DNA of 64,000 nucleotides. It comes from UMGS1958 sp045542415. Its GTDB lineage: Bacteria > Bacillota > Clostridia > UBA1381. The notes under the pieces were generated by a model. That model worked only from the letters and a program-made list of their open reading frames with translations, did not search any database and was not told the origin of the DNA. Every line of letters begins with the position of its first letter. Within the stretch, counting starts at the first letter, position 1. The stretch is taken from assembly GCA_045542415.1 (NCBI GenBank), contig JAZQKZ010000099.1:1-64000 (forward strand), read 5' to 3'. A program made the position numbers and the translations under genes. Shown here one piece after another: positions 52,239-60,409 of this stretch.

Positions 52239-52637
52239 ATGGAATATTCACAGTCATTATTAACAGGACAGGGTGTTACGCTTGACGAAGCATTAAGCAC
52301 AGGCTTAATGGTAACAGGCTTGGGTCTTGCGATTGTATTCGGAGTACTCATTCTCCTTATGCTTGTCCTTGTAATGTTCAGAGTTATCTTCTATAAGGAT
52401 CCGGAAAAGCAGGCTAAGAAGAAAGCTGAAGGTCCGGCAGCTGCAGCACCTGTTGCAGCTGAGTCTAATGAAGATATGGATGAGGATGAGCTTATTGCAG
52501 TGCTTACAGCGGCAGTTGCGGCAAGTCTCAATACATCAACCTATAACTTACAGATTAAGTCATACAGACGTATAGACGCGAAGAAGCCGGCATGGAATAA
52601 GGCAGGCGTTCGTGAAACTATCGGAAACAGATTCTAA
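52239..52637 (+). CDS. OadG-family decarboxylase gamma subunit
   Basis: 132 residues. One membrane helix (about 26-50) with the family's GLGLAIVFGVLILLMLVL, then an Ala/Pro/Glu-rich stretch and a cytosolic tail. The gamma subunit holds carboxyltransferase, biotin carrier and the beta pump together. AAAGGAGAG precedes the ATG. 19 bases after the carboxyltransferase gene. Confidence 0.88.
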   Translation: MEYSQSLLTGQGVTLDEALSTGLMVTGLGLAIVFGVLILLMLVLVMFRVIFYKDPEKQAKKKAEGPAAAAPVAAESNEDMDEDELIAVLTAAVAASLNTSTYNLQIKSYRRIDAKKPAWNKAGVRETIGNRF

Positions 52638-52664
52638 TATATAGAGAGAAAGGAAAGTCAGAAA

Positions 52665-53039
52665 ATGAGAAAGTTTAATATTACAGTAAACGGAAAAACA
52701 TATGAAGTTGACGTAGAAGAAGTAGGCGGCGTAGCTAGCGCTCCGGTTGTTGCTGCAGCTCCGGTTGCAGCTCCTGCTGCAGCTCCGGCTCCGGCTGCTG
52801 CACCTGCTGCAGCTCCGGTTGCAGGTGCTACAGTTGTTAAGGCTCCGATGCCGGGTACAGTTGTATCAGTAAAGGTTAAGGCGGGAGATAAGGTTACTAA
52901 GGATACTTTAGTAGCGGTACTCGAAGCAATGAAGATGGAAAACGAAATCTTTGCCGGCGTTGACGGTACAGTTGCTGCTGTTAACACAAATGCAGGTGCA
53001 AGCGTAAATACAGGTGATGCGATTGTTTCAATCAACTAA
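52665..53039 (+). CDS. Biotin carrier protein of the decarboxylase
   Basis: 124 residues. The short N-terminal part is followed by a flexible Ala/Pro linker (about 25-62) and a biotinyl domain. The biotinylated Lys is Lys90 in EAMKMENE. It carries CO2 from the carboxyltransferase to the membrane beta subunit. AAAGGAAAG precedes the ATG. Such linkers let the domain swing between sites. Confidence 0.95.
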   Translation: MRKFNITVNGKTYEVDVEEVGGVASAPVVAAAPVAAPAAAPAPAAAPAAAPVAGATVVKAPMPGTVVSVKVKAGDKVTKDTLVAVLEAMKMENEIFAGVDGTVAAVNTNAGASVNTGDAIVSIN

Positions 53040-53072
53040 TCACTCTTTGACAGCAGAAAGTGGTGAAATAAA

Positions 53073-54317
53073 GTGTTAGAAAGTTTAATGAGCTTTATGA
53101 GCAATACCGGCTTTGCTGCGTTAATGGCTGACGGTACAGTTCCGGCAATTAAGACAATTATAATGATTGTGATTGCGTGTGTGCTTTTATATCTCGCCAT
53201 TGTAAAGCAGTTTGAGCCGCTACTGCTCCTTCCTATAGCATTCGGTATGCTTTTATCAAATCTTCCGATGCTCAAGGATTCAAGTGCAATTATGATGCAC
53301 ACAGAGTTTTTTACAGATCCGCAGTATATGATTGACGGAAAGTACATTGACGTTGGACATATATGCAGGCACGGAGGTCTGTTAGACCTTCTCTATCTTG
53401 GTGTTAAGCTTGGTATATATCCGCCGCTTATCTTTATCGGTATCGGATGTATGACAGACTTCGGTCCGCTTATCGCTAACCCGAAGAGTATCCTTTTAGG
53501 TGCAGCTGCACAGTTTGGTGTATTCTTCACATTCTTAGGCGCTCTTGTATTAAGTGCAACAATCCCGGGTATCAGCTTCGGTGTTAAGGAAGCTGCTTCA
53601 ATCGGTATCATCGGCGGTGCAGATGGTCCGACAGCTATTTATGTAACAAAGTCGCTCGCTCCGGCACTCTTACCGGCGATTGCGGTGGCAGCATATTCAT
53701 ACATGGCACTTATCCCGATTATTCAGCCGCCGTTCATGAAGCTTTGTACAACAAAGAAGGCAAGACAGGTTGTAATGGGACAGTTAAGACCGGTATCAAA
53801 GACAGAGAAGATTCTCTTCCCGATTATCGTAACGATTATCGTTGGTCTTATTATTCCGGACGCAGTATCGCTTGTTGGTTGTCTTATGCTTGGTAACCTC
53901 TTCAAGGAGTCAGGTGTATGTGACAGACTTTGTAAGACTGCTCAGAATGAGCTTATGAACATTGTAACAATCTTCCTTGGTATAACCGTAGGTGCAACAG
54001 CAGTTGCAGACAGTTTCCTCTCAGCGCAGACGATTGGTATCGTTGTATTAGGTCTTGTGGCGTTCTGCTTCTCGACTGTTGGCGGTCTCTTACTGGGAGA
54101 TTTAATGTATGTATTAACTAAGGGTAAGGTAAACCCGCTTATCGGTTCAGCAGGTGTTAGTGCGGTTCCGATGGCAGCGCGTGTATCGCAGACAGTAGGA
54201 CAGAAAGAAAATCCGTCAAACTTCCTCTTAATGCACGCTATGGGTCCGAATGTTGCAGGTGTTATCGGTTCAGCAGTTGCTGCCGGTGTATTCCTTTCAA
54301 TGTTTGGTAACATCTAA
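53073..54317 (+). CDS. oadB: Na+-translocating decarboxylase beta subunit
   Basis: 414 residues. Polytopic pump subunit (OadB/MmdB/GcdB family) that decarboxylates carboxybiotin and exports Na+. Family blocks include IGCMTDFGPLIANPK and GGADGPTAIYVTKSLAP with the membrane-buried Asp, and near the end MHAMGPNVAGVIGSA. The start is GTG. Na+ rather than H+ as coupling ion is the family norm. Confidence 0.95.
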   Translation: MLESLMSFMSNTGFAALMADGTVPAIKTIIMIVIACVLLYLAIVKQFEPLLLLPIAFGMLLSNLPMLKDSSAIMMHTEFFTDPQYMIDGKYIDVGHICRHGGLLDLLYLGVKLGIYPPLIFIGIGCMTDFGPLIANPKSILLGAAAQFGVFFTFLGALVLSATIPGISFGVKEAASIGIIGGADGPTAIYVTKSLAPALLPAIAVAAYSYMALIPIIQPPFMKLCTTKKARQVVMGQLRPVSKTEKILFPIIVTIIVGLIIPDAVSLVGCLMLGNLFKESGVCDRLCKTAQNELMNIVTIFLGITVGATAVADSFLSAQTIGIVVLGLVAFCFSTVGGLLLGDLMYVLTKGKVNPLIGSAGVSAVPMAARVSQTVGQKENPSNFLLMHAMGPNVAGVIGSAVAAGVFLSMFGNI

Positions 54318-54325
54318 AAATATAA

Positions 54326-54354
54326 GGCGGATTTATGCAATCCGTGAATCCGCC
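54326..54354 (+). terminator. Hairpin after oadB
   Basis: GGCGGATT and AATCCGCC pair over 13 bases. The following T-run is interrupted, so oadA may still be read through. Confidence 0.6.
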
Positions 54355-54420
54355 ATAATTTCAAATTTTTGATAGGGGTTATATCCCGATAATAAATAAA
54401 AGAATGGAGGACTAAATGTC

Positions 54421-55833
54421 ATGGCAGATATAAAGGCAAAGCCGGTAAAAATTACCGAAACAATCCTTCGTGACGCCCATCAGTCACTTATTGCTACAAG
54501 AATGACAACAGACGATATGCTTCCGATTGTTGAGAAGCTTGATCAGGTTGGATATCATTCACTTGAAGCATGGGGCGGCGCAACCTTCGATTCATGTTTA
54601 AGATTCTTAAATGAGGATCCGTGGGAGAGATTGAGAAAAATTAAGGACAAGGCTAAGAATACTCCGCTTCAGATGCTTTTCAGAGGTCAGAATATCTTAG
54701 GCTACCGTCACTATGCAGACGATATCGTTGAATACTTTGTACAGAAGTCAATAGCAAACGGTATTGATATTTTAAGAATTTTCGATGCGTTAAACGACGT
54801 AAGAAATCTTGAGTGTGCAATCAATGCATGTAAGAAAGAAAAGGGACACGTTCAGGCTACAGTATGTTACACAATCTCAGACTTCCATACAAATGAGAAG
54901 TTTGTAGAGATGGCAAAGCAGCTTGAGAACATGGGTGCAGATTCAATCTGTATCAAGGACATGGCAGGTCTCTTGCTTCCATATACAACATATGATTTAG
55001 TATCAAAGATGAAAGAAGCTGTAAAGATTCCGATTCAGCTTCATACACACTATACAAGCGGTGAGGCTTCAATGGTTTACTTAAAGGCTATTGAGGCAGG
55101 CGTAGATGTAATCGACTGTGCAATGTCACCGTTAGCTTTAGGTACATCACAGCCGGCTACAGAGCCGATAGTTGCTGCATTACAGGGTACACCGTATGAT
55201 ACAGGCTATGATTTGAATAAGCTTATTGAAATCAAGGATTACTTCCAGCCGTTGAGAGAAAAGTATCTCGCAAGTGGACTCATGGATGCAAAGGTAATGG
55301 GCGTTGATGTTAACACATTAAAGTACCAGGTACCGGGCGGGATGCTTTCAAACCTCGTTTCACAGCTCAAGCAGATGGGAAGAGAGGACGCATACGAGGA
55401 GGTTCTTGCAGAGGTTCCGAGAGTAAGAGCCGACATGGGTTATCCGCCGTTAGTAACACCGTCATCACAGATTGTTGGTACACAGGCTGTATTTAACGTA
55501 ATCGCAGGCGAGCGTTACAAGATGGTATCAAAGGAAGTTAAGGGTCTTGTTAAGGGTGAGTATGGTCGTTGTCCGGTTGAGATTGCTCCTGAGATTGTTG
55601 AAAAGACAATCGGTAACGAGGAGAGAATCACATGCCGTCCGGCAGACAAGCTTGCACCGGAATTAGATAAGCTCAGAAAAGAGTGTGCAGAATGGATTGA
55701 GCAGGATGAGGACGTATTATCATACGCACTGTTCGGTCAGGTTGCAGTTAAGTATTTCGAGTACAGACGTGCACAGAAGTACAAGATTGATGCAGACTTA
55801 GTTGATATGGATGCTAAGACATATCCGGTATAA
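54421..55833 (+). CDS. oadA: Oxaloacetate decarboxylase alpha / pyruvate carboxylase B-type carboxyltransferase
   Basis: 470 residues. The HMGL-like carboxyltransferase domain begins ITETILRDAHQSLIATRM, which holds a metal-binding Asp, and HTHYTSGEASMVYLKA holds metal-binding His residues. The conserved C-terminal carboxylase domain follows. The biotin domain found at the end of longer OadA proteins is missing, so it must use the separate biotin carrier at 52665-53039. GGAGG precedes the ATG. Downstream of oadB with only a modest hairpin between them. Confidence 0.93.
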   Translation: MADIKAKPVKITETILRDAHQSLIATRMTTDDMLPIVEKLDQVGYHSLEAWGGATFDSCLRFLNEDPWERLRKIKDKAKNTPLQMLFRGQNILGYRHYADDIVEYFVQKSIANGIDILRIFDALNDVRNLECAINACKKEKGHVQATVCYTISDFHTNEKFVEMAKQLENMGADSICIKDMAGLLLPYTTYDLVSKMKEAVKIPIQLHTHYTSGEASMVYLKAIEAGVDVIDCAMSPLALGTSQPATEPIVAALQGTPYDTGYDLNKLIEIKDYFQPLREKYLASGLMDAKVMGVDVNTLKYQVPGGMLSNLVSQLKQMGREDAYEEVLAEVPRVRADMGYPPLVTPSSQIVGTQAVFNVIAGERYKMVSKEVKGLVKGEYGRCPVEIAPEIVEKTIGNEERITCRPADKLAPELDKLRKECAEWIEQDEDVLSYALFGQVAVKYFEYRRAQKYKIDADLVDMDAKTYPV

Positions 55834-55842
55834 TAAAGATTG

Positions 55843-55871
55843 AAAAGGGTGCTTTTAAGGCACCCTTTTGT
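55843..55871 (+). terminator. Terminator of oadA
   Basis: AAAAGGGTGC and GCACCCTTTT pair perfectly around a 7-base loop, ending in a T-run. Confidence 0.88.
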
Positions 55872-55889
55872 GATTTTGCTTTATTGCGC

Positions 55890-55903
55890 TAAACCATAAT
55901 TTA
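55890..55903 (+). repeat. Isolated TAAACCATAATTTA motif
   Basis: An exact match to the end motif of the palindromic element (241-254, 33367-33380, 33883-33896), here on its own after oadA. It may mark a decayed copy. Confidence 0.6.
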
Positions 55904-55962
55904 ATTGACCAATCCATTCTACATAAATTTACAACTTATCAAAATAAAATATAAAATAATTA

Positions 55963-55991
55963 TTGATTGTAAGTACAATATATGATATAAT
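55963..55991 (+). promoter_or_regulatory. Promoter of the MATE transporter gene
   Basis: TTGATT (55963-55968) and TATAAT (55986-55991) have a 17-base spacer. Confidence 0.82.
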
Positions 55992-56028
55992 ATAAACTGA
56001 AAAGATGTTTACTATAGAGGGAATACAT

Positions 56029-57399
56029 ATGTTTAAAAAATTATTTCAACCGATAGATATGACAAAGGGAAAACCCTGGGAAAGCATATTGATATTTTCA
56101 TTGCCTATGCTTATAGGCAATATCGCACAGCAGCTTTACAGTACGGTTGACAGTATTGTGGTAGGTCATTATATAGGCGACAACGCACTTGCGGCTGTAG
56201 GAAGTGCCGCTCCCGTGCTTAATCTGCTTTTGGCGTTGTTCATCGGTATATCAGCAGGAGCAAGTATCATGGTTGCGCAGTATTTCGGAGCTAAATCCCG
56301 TGAGGAGCTGTCAAATACAATCGGAACATGTATCACGCTTACGGCGATTGCTTCGTTAATTCTTATGGTAACGGTGCCTCTGATAAAACCAATGCTGCAT
56401 TTGCTCAATACACCGGAAAGCATAATAGACTGGTGTACGTCATATTTAAAAATAACACTGTTCGGTATTGCAGGAATGGCGTATTATAATATTTTAAGCG
56501 GTGTTCTGCGAGGTCTTGGAGATTCGTTTTCGGCATTGATTTATCTTGTTGTTGCCACTATTTTGAATATTGTACTTGATGTGCTTTTTGTGGCAAAGTT
56601 CAATATGGGTGTTGCAGGAGTTGCACTTGCGACAGCTATTGCACAGGCTGTATCATCTGTTATGTGTCTGTGTAAGCTTGCTAATATGCGTGATCTCTTT
56701 GATTTAACCCCCCATCATTTGTTCATGACCAGGAAACATGTGAAAAAGATGATTGATCTTGGACTTCCGTCCGGACTAACACAGGCAATTTTCTCATCAG
56801 CAATGATAATAGTACAGTCGCTTACAAACAGCTTCGGAGAGATGTTTATCGCGGCAAACGTAATTATAATGCGTGTTGATGGATTTGCAATGATGCCTAA
56901 TTTTTCGTTTGGTACAGCAATGACAACATATGCAGGTCAGAATGTAGGTGCGGGTAAGTATGACAGAGTAGGGCAGGGTGCAAAGCAGGGAACCTTGCTT
57001 GCGGTTGCATGCTCGACTATAATAACGGGCATTATTCTCATATTCGGAAAAGGACTCATGGGAATTTTTACCGATACAACAGACCTCGTAGATTTGAGCA
57101 GATACCTGATGGGTATTCTTGCGTTCGGATATATCGCAATGGCAGTAACTCAAAGCTTGTCGGGCATTATGAGAGGTGCAGGCGATACGGTAACTCCTAT
57201 GTGGGTATCGCTGTTTACGACAGTGCTTATCCGAGTGCCGGTGGCATACGGAATTTCATGGCTTACAAGGACTCCGGAGCTTCCGTTCGGAAGAAGTGAG
57301 TGTATTCAGATTTCGTTGCTTACATCATGGGTATTGGGTGCGGTGCTTACTACAATATTCTATATGAGAGGTAAATGGAAGAATAAGGCTATTAATTAA
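56029..57399 (+). CDS. MATE family efflux transporter
   Basis: About 456 residues with twelve predicted membrane helices in two homologous halves. The first half starts KGKPWESILIFSLPMLIGNI, typical of NorM/DinF-type MATE proteins of Firmicutes, and carries VDSIVVGHYIG. It exports organic cations or drugs by Na+ or H+ antiport; the substrate is unknown. The ATG at 56029 has GAGGGA upstream; an ATG at 56005 has no ribosome site. Own promoter and terminator. Confidence 0.93.
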   Translation: MFKKLFQPIDMTKGKPWESILIFSLPMLIGNIAQQLYSTVDSIVVGHYIGDNALAAVGSAAPVLNLLLALFIGISAGASIMVAQYFGAKSREELSNTIGTCITLTAIASLILMVTVPLIKPMLHLLNTPESIIDWCTSYLKITLFGIAGMAYYNILSGVLRGLGDSFSALIYLVVATILNIVLDVLFVAKFNMGVAGVALATAIAQAVSSVMCLCKLANMRDLFDLTPHHLFMTRKHVKKMIDLGLPSGLTQAIFSSAMIIVQSLTNSFGEMFIAANVIIMRVDGFAMMPNFSFGTAMTTYAGQNVGAGKYDRVGQGAKQGTLLAVACSTIITGIILIFGKGLMGIFTDTTDLVDLSRYLMGILAFGYIAMAVTQSLSGIMRGAGDTVTPMWVSLFTTVLIRVPVAYGISWLTRTPELPFGRSECIQISLLTSWVLGAVLTTIFYMRGKWKNKAIN

Positions 57400-57405
57400 A
57401 TGTCA

Positions 57406-57434
57406 GGCTGCGGCAGGATTTCTTGCCGCAGCTT
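57406..57434 (+). terminator. Terminator of the MATE gene
   Basis: GCTGCGGCA and TGCCGCAGC pair across an 8-base loop and are followed by TTTAAATT. Confidence 0.75.
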
Positions 57435-57444
57435 TAAATTATGT

Positions 57445-57473
57445 TTGACTAATTTCATAGCCTGTGATATTAT
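57445..57473 (+). promoter_or_regulatory. Promoter of the GTPase-NYN fusion gene
   Basis: TTGACT (57445-57450) and TATTAT (57468-57473) have a 17-base spacer. Confidence 0.78.
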
Positions 57474-57507
57474 ATTAAATAGATAATCAATAAAAAGGAA
57501 AGATAAG

Positions 57508-60051
57508 ATGAAAAGACTTGTAATAGGCATAATAGCTCATGTCGATTCGGGAAAGACCACTCTTTCTGAGGGCTTGCTTTATACGGCAGGAGAAATCCGC
57601 CGTCTTGGACGTGTTGATCACGGAGATACCTTTCTTGATACGAATGAAATAGAGCGTGACAGGGGGATTACCATATTTTCAAAGCAGGCAATCCTGACAC
57701 TGGACGACAGTGAGTTTACGCTTCTCGATACTCCGGGACATGTGGATTTCAGTGCAGAAACCGAAAGAACTTTGCAGGTGCTTGATTATGCAATACTTGT
57801 AATCAGCGGAACGGATGGAGTGCAAAGCCATACGGAAACTCTTTGGAAGCTTCTGAAAAGGTACGGAATACCTACGTTTATTTTTGTAAATAAGATGGAT
57901 ATTTCTCAAAGGTCAAGGGAGGAATTGCTTGAACAGCTTGCATCAAGGCTTGATGAAGGGTGCGTGGATTTCACCGATGGCACCGGCTCGGAGGAGTTTT
58001 GTGAAAGTGCGGCAATGTGTGACGAGGACGTAATGCAGGAATTTCTTGAGAATGCATCGGTATCGGATAAGGCACTGCAAAGAGCAATATTCAAAAGAAA
58101 TATTTATCCGTGTTATTTCGGATCGGCATTGAAGCTTGAGGGTGTTAAGGAATTTCTTGAGGGCGTTAACCGTTACAGCGAAGAAAACGGCTACGGTGAT
58201 GAATTTGCTGCTAAAGTATTCAAGATTTCTGAGGATGAGAGGGGAACACGCCTTACGCATATGAAAATTACGGGCGGAAAGCTGAATGTTAAGGATATGC
58301 TTCACGGCAGTGACTGGAATGAAAAGGTAAATCAGATACGAATATATTCGGGAGTAAAGTTCAGTACGACGGATACGGCACTTCCGGGTGAAATCTGTGT
58401 AGTGACGGGACTGACCAATACACGTCCGGGTGACGGTTTGGGTGCAGAGAGAGACACCGGAAAAATGACACTGGAGCCTGTGCTTACCTATGAGGTCATA
58501 CTGCCCGGAGAAGTGAATGTACATTCAGGGCTTGCAAAGCTGAGAAAGCTTGAAGAGGAAGAGCCTCAGCTTCACGTTGTCTGGAATGCACAGCTGCGTG
58601 AAATCCATTTGCAGCTGATGGGCGAGGTTCAGCTTGAGGTTTTAAAGCGTATTATCGCAGAGCGGTTTGATATGCAGGTGGAGTTCGGTCAGGGCAGTAT
58701 CACATATAAGGAGACAATTGCCGAAGCTGTTGAGGGTATCGGTCACTATGAGCCTCTTCGTCATTATGCGGAGGTGCATCTTGCACTTGAGCCGCTACCA
58801 AGAGGCAGCGGTCTGAAATTTGAAACGGATTGCAGTGAGGACGTGCTTGACAGAAATTGGCAGCGTCTTATTATGACACATCTGCTTGAAAAGACACATG
58901 TGGGAGTGCTGACAGGCTCACCGATAACGGATATAAAAATTACACTCATTGCCGGACGTGCACACTTAAAGCATACTGAGGGCGGCGATTTCAGGCAGGC
59001 GACCTACAGAGCCATCCGACATGGATTAAGACGGGCAAAAAGCATCCTCTTAGAGCCTTGGTACAGTTTTACGTTGACAATTCCGTCTGAATGTGTTGGA
59101 CGTGCTATGACTGATATAAGTCAGATGGGCGGAGAAATGGAAACTCCGGAGGCTGACGGTGAAATGTCGGTAATCAAGGGCAGTGCCGCTGTCGCAAAAA
59201 TGCGTGATTATCACAGTGAGGTAATAAGCTACACAAAGGGTAAGGGCAGGCTTGCGTGCGTATTAAAGGGATATCAGGAATGCGTAGAGCAGGAGGAAAT
59301 TGTGAGCAGCATAGGATATGACTGCGACGCTGACCTTGAAAATACAGCGGATTCGGTATTTTGCTCTCACGGTGCCGGATTTAGTGTTAAGTGGGATCAG
59401 GTGCATGAGTATGCACACATAGATACGGGCTTCGGACGTGAAAAGGAAGAGGAGCTTACGCCCATTGCAGCACCGTCGGGCTCGTCTGTAACAGCGACAG
59501 ACGAGGAGCTTTTGAGAATATTTGAAAGAACCTACGGAAAGATAAAGCAAAAGACCTATACGCCGCTAAATACAAGGCATGAGGCAGTAGAAAAGAAACA
59601 GCTGAAAATGCCGCCAATCCCGAACGAGCCGGAATACCTGTTAGTTGACGGATATAATATAATATTCGCATGGGAGGATTTTAAGGAAGTAAATTCAGAG
59701 ATTCTGGATCATGCCAGAAACCGCCTGATAAACAGACTTAGCAATTATTGCGGAGTGCGCAAATGTGAGCTTATACTTGTGTTCGACGCATACAAGGTCA
59801 AGGGCAATCCGGGAAGCGTGGAAAAGATTGACAATATTAATGTCGTATATACAAAAGAGGCAGAGACGGCTGATATGTATATAGAGCGAGTGACGCACGA
59901 GCTGGGAAAAAAGCACAGAGTGAGAGTTGCGACCTCTGACTCGGTTGAACAGATAATCATTATGGGCAAGGGTGCGCAGAGAATAAGTGCATCAGCATTT
60001 TTGCATGAAGTAGAGCTGGTTGAAGCAGCAATACGGGAGTTTATAGGATAA
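57508..60051 (+). CDS. TetM-like translational GTPase fused to a YacP/Rae1-type NYN domain
   Basis: 847 residues. The first roughly 650 form an EF-G/TetM-type GTPase: G1 AHVDSGKTTL (8-17), switch I RGITIFSKQ, G3 DTPGHVDFSAE, G4 NKMD, then domains II-V. A linker (about 650-705) leads to an NYN/PIN-like domain (about 708-847): LLVDGYNIIFAWEDF, LILVFDAYKVKG and ETADMYIERVTHEL, with its acidic residues kept, as in YacP (Rae1), an mRNA nuclease that cuts in the ribosomal A-site. TetM-like proteins also enter the A-site, so the fusion suggests a ribosome-directed nuclease. Tetracycline protection is possible but not implied. AAAGGAAAG precedes the ATG. Lone gene. Confidence 0.9.
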   Translation: MKRLVIGIIAHVDSGKTTLSEGLLYTAGEIRRLGRVDHGDTFLDTNEIERDRGITIFSKQAILTLDDSEFTLLDTPGHVDFSAETERTLQVLDYAILVISGTDGVQSHTETLWKLLKRYGIPTFIFVNKMDISQRSREELLEQLASRLDEGCVDFTDGTGSEEFCESAAMCDEDVMQEFLENASVSDKALQRAIFKRNIYPCYFGSALKLEGVKEFLEGVNRYSEENGYGDEFAAKVFKISEDERGTRLTHMKITGGKLNVKDMLHGSDWNEKVNQIRIYSGVKFSTTDTALPGEICVVTGLTNTRPGDGLGAERDTGKMTLEPVLTYEVILPGEVNVHSGLAKLRKLEEEEPQLHVVWNAQLREIHLQLMGEVQLEVLKRIIAERFDMQVEFGQGSITYKETIAEAVEGIGHYEPLRHYAEVHLALEPLPRGSGLKFETDCSEDVLDRNWQRLIMTHLLEKTHVGVLTGSPITDIKITLIAGRAHLKHTEGGDFRQATYRAIRHGLRRAKSILLEPWYSFTLTIPSECVGRAMTDISQMGGEMETPEADGEMSVIKGSAAVAKMRDYHSEVISYTKGKGRLACVLKGYQECVEQEEIVSSIGYDCDADLENTADSVFCSHGAGFSVKWDQVHEYAHIDTGFGREKEEELTPIAAPSGSSVTATDEELLRIFERTYGKIKQKTYTPLNTRHEAVEKKQLKMPPIPNEPEYLLVDGYNIIFAWEDFKEVNSEILDHARNRLINRLSNYCGVRKCELILVFDAYKVKGNPGSVEKIDNINVVYTKEAETADMYIERVTHELGKKHRVRVATSDSVEQIIIMGKGAQRISASAFLHEVELVEAAIREFIG

Positions 60052-60057
60052 GCAGGT

Positions 60058-60092
60058 CTCCTGCGGCTATTATGCCGCAGGAGGTTTTATTT
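60058..60092 (+). terminator. Terminator of the GTPase-NYN gene
   Basis: CTCCTGCGGC and GCCGCAGGAG pair perfectly over a 6-base loop, followed by GTTTTATTT. Confidence 0.9.
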
Positions 60093-60155
60093 AGCGACCG
60101 TTTTGAACTTGACATCAATGGGATTTTATCTTGTATCCATTTATGTTGGTACAAG

Positions 60156-60195
60156 CAAAATGCACGCAGTAGTAGAGGTAAGTGGGTGCATTTTG
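60156..60195 (+). repeat. 10-bp hairpin in the gap before the polysaccharide locus
   Basis: CAAAATGCAC (60156-60165) and GTGCATTTTG (60186-60195) pair perfectly over a 20-base loop. A TTGACA at 60109 lies upstream with a weak -10 candidate. A small RNA is possible but unsupported. The rest of the 60093-60340 gap shows nothing else clear. Confidence 0.4.
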
Positions 60196-60340
60196 TGAGG
60201 TGTTGTGTTCGCAGAAAAGCATGGAGATAGAGCATTCCGTGAAAATGGGCTTCTTTTTTATCATTCAAATGTAAAAATAGTGTAAATTTTGTGATGGATT
60301 GATTGGTTTTTGTTATTAAAGACGTTTTTTTGATAGGTAC

Positions 60341-60369
60341 TTGATTTTTTGAGGTGATAGTGATATAAT
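60341..60369 (+). promoter_or_regulatory. Promoter of the polysaccharide locus
   Basis: TTGATT (60341-60346) and TATAAT (60364-60369) have a 17-base spacer, about 40 bases before the first gene. Confidence 0.82.
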
Positions 60370-60409
60370 AATTATATATATATGTAACGATATGAATGGA
60401 AGTGTAGAA

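Noticed and set aside
54421..55833. Full-length pyruvate carboxylase or biotin-bearing OadA
   Set aside because: There is no biotin carboxylase domain and no C-terminal biotin domain; the gene ends after the carboxyltransferase part.
57508..59600. Simple call as a tetracycline resistance protein
   Set aside because: The GTPase is TetM-like but the gene is chromosomal, stands without mobile element genes and has a fused nuclease-type domain, so resistance should not be assumed.
60109..60195. Small RNA gene before the polysaccharide locus
   Set aside because: There is a good TTGACA and a hairpin, but the -10 box is poor and no T-run follows the hairpin.
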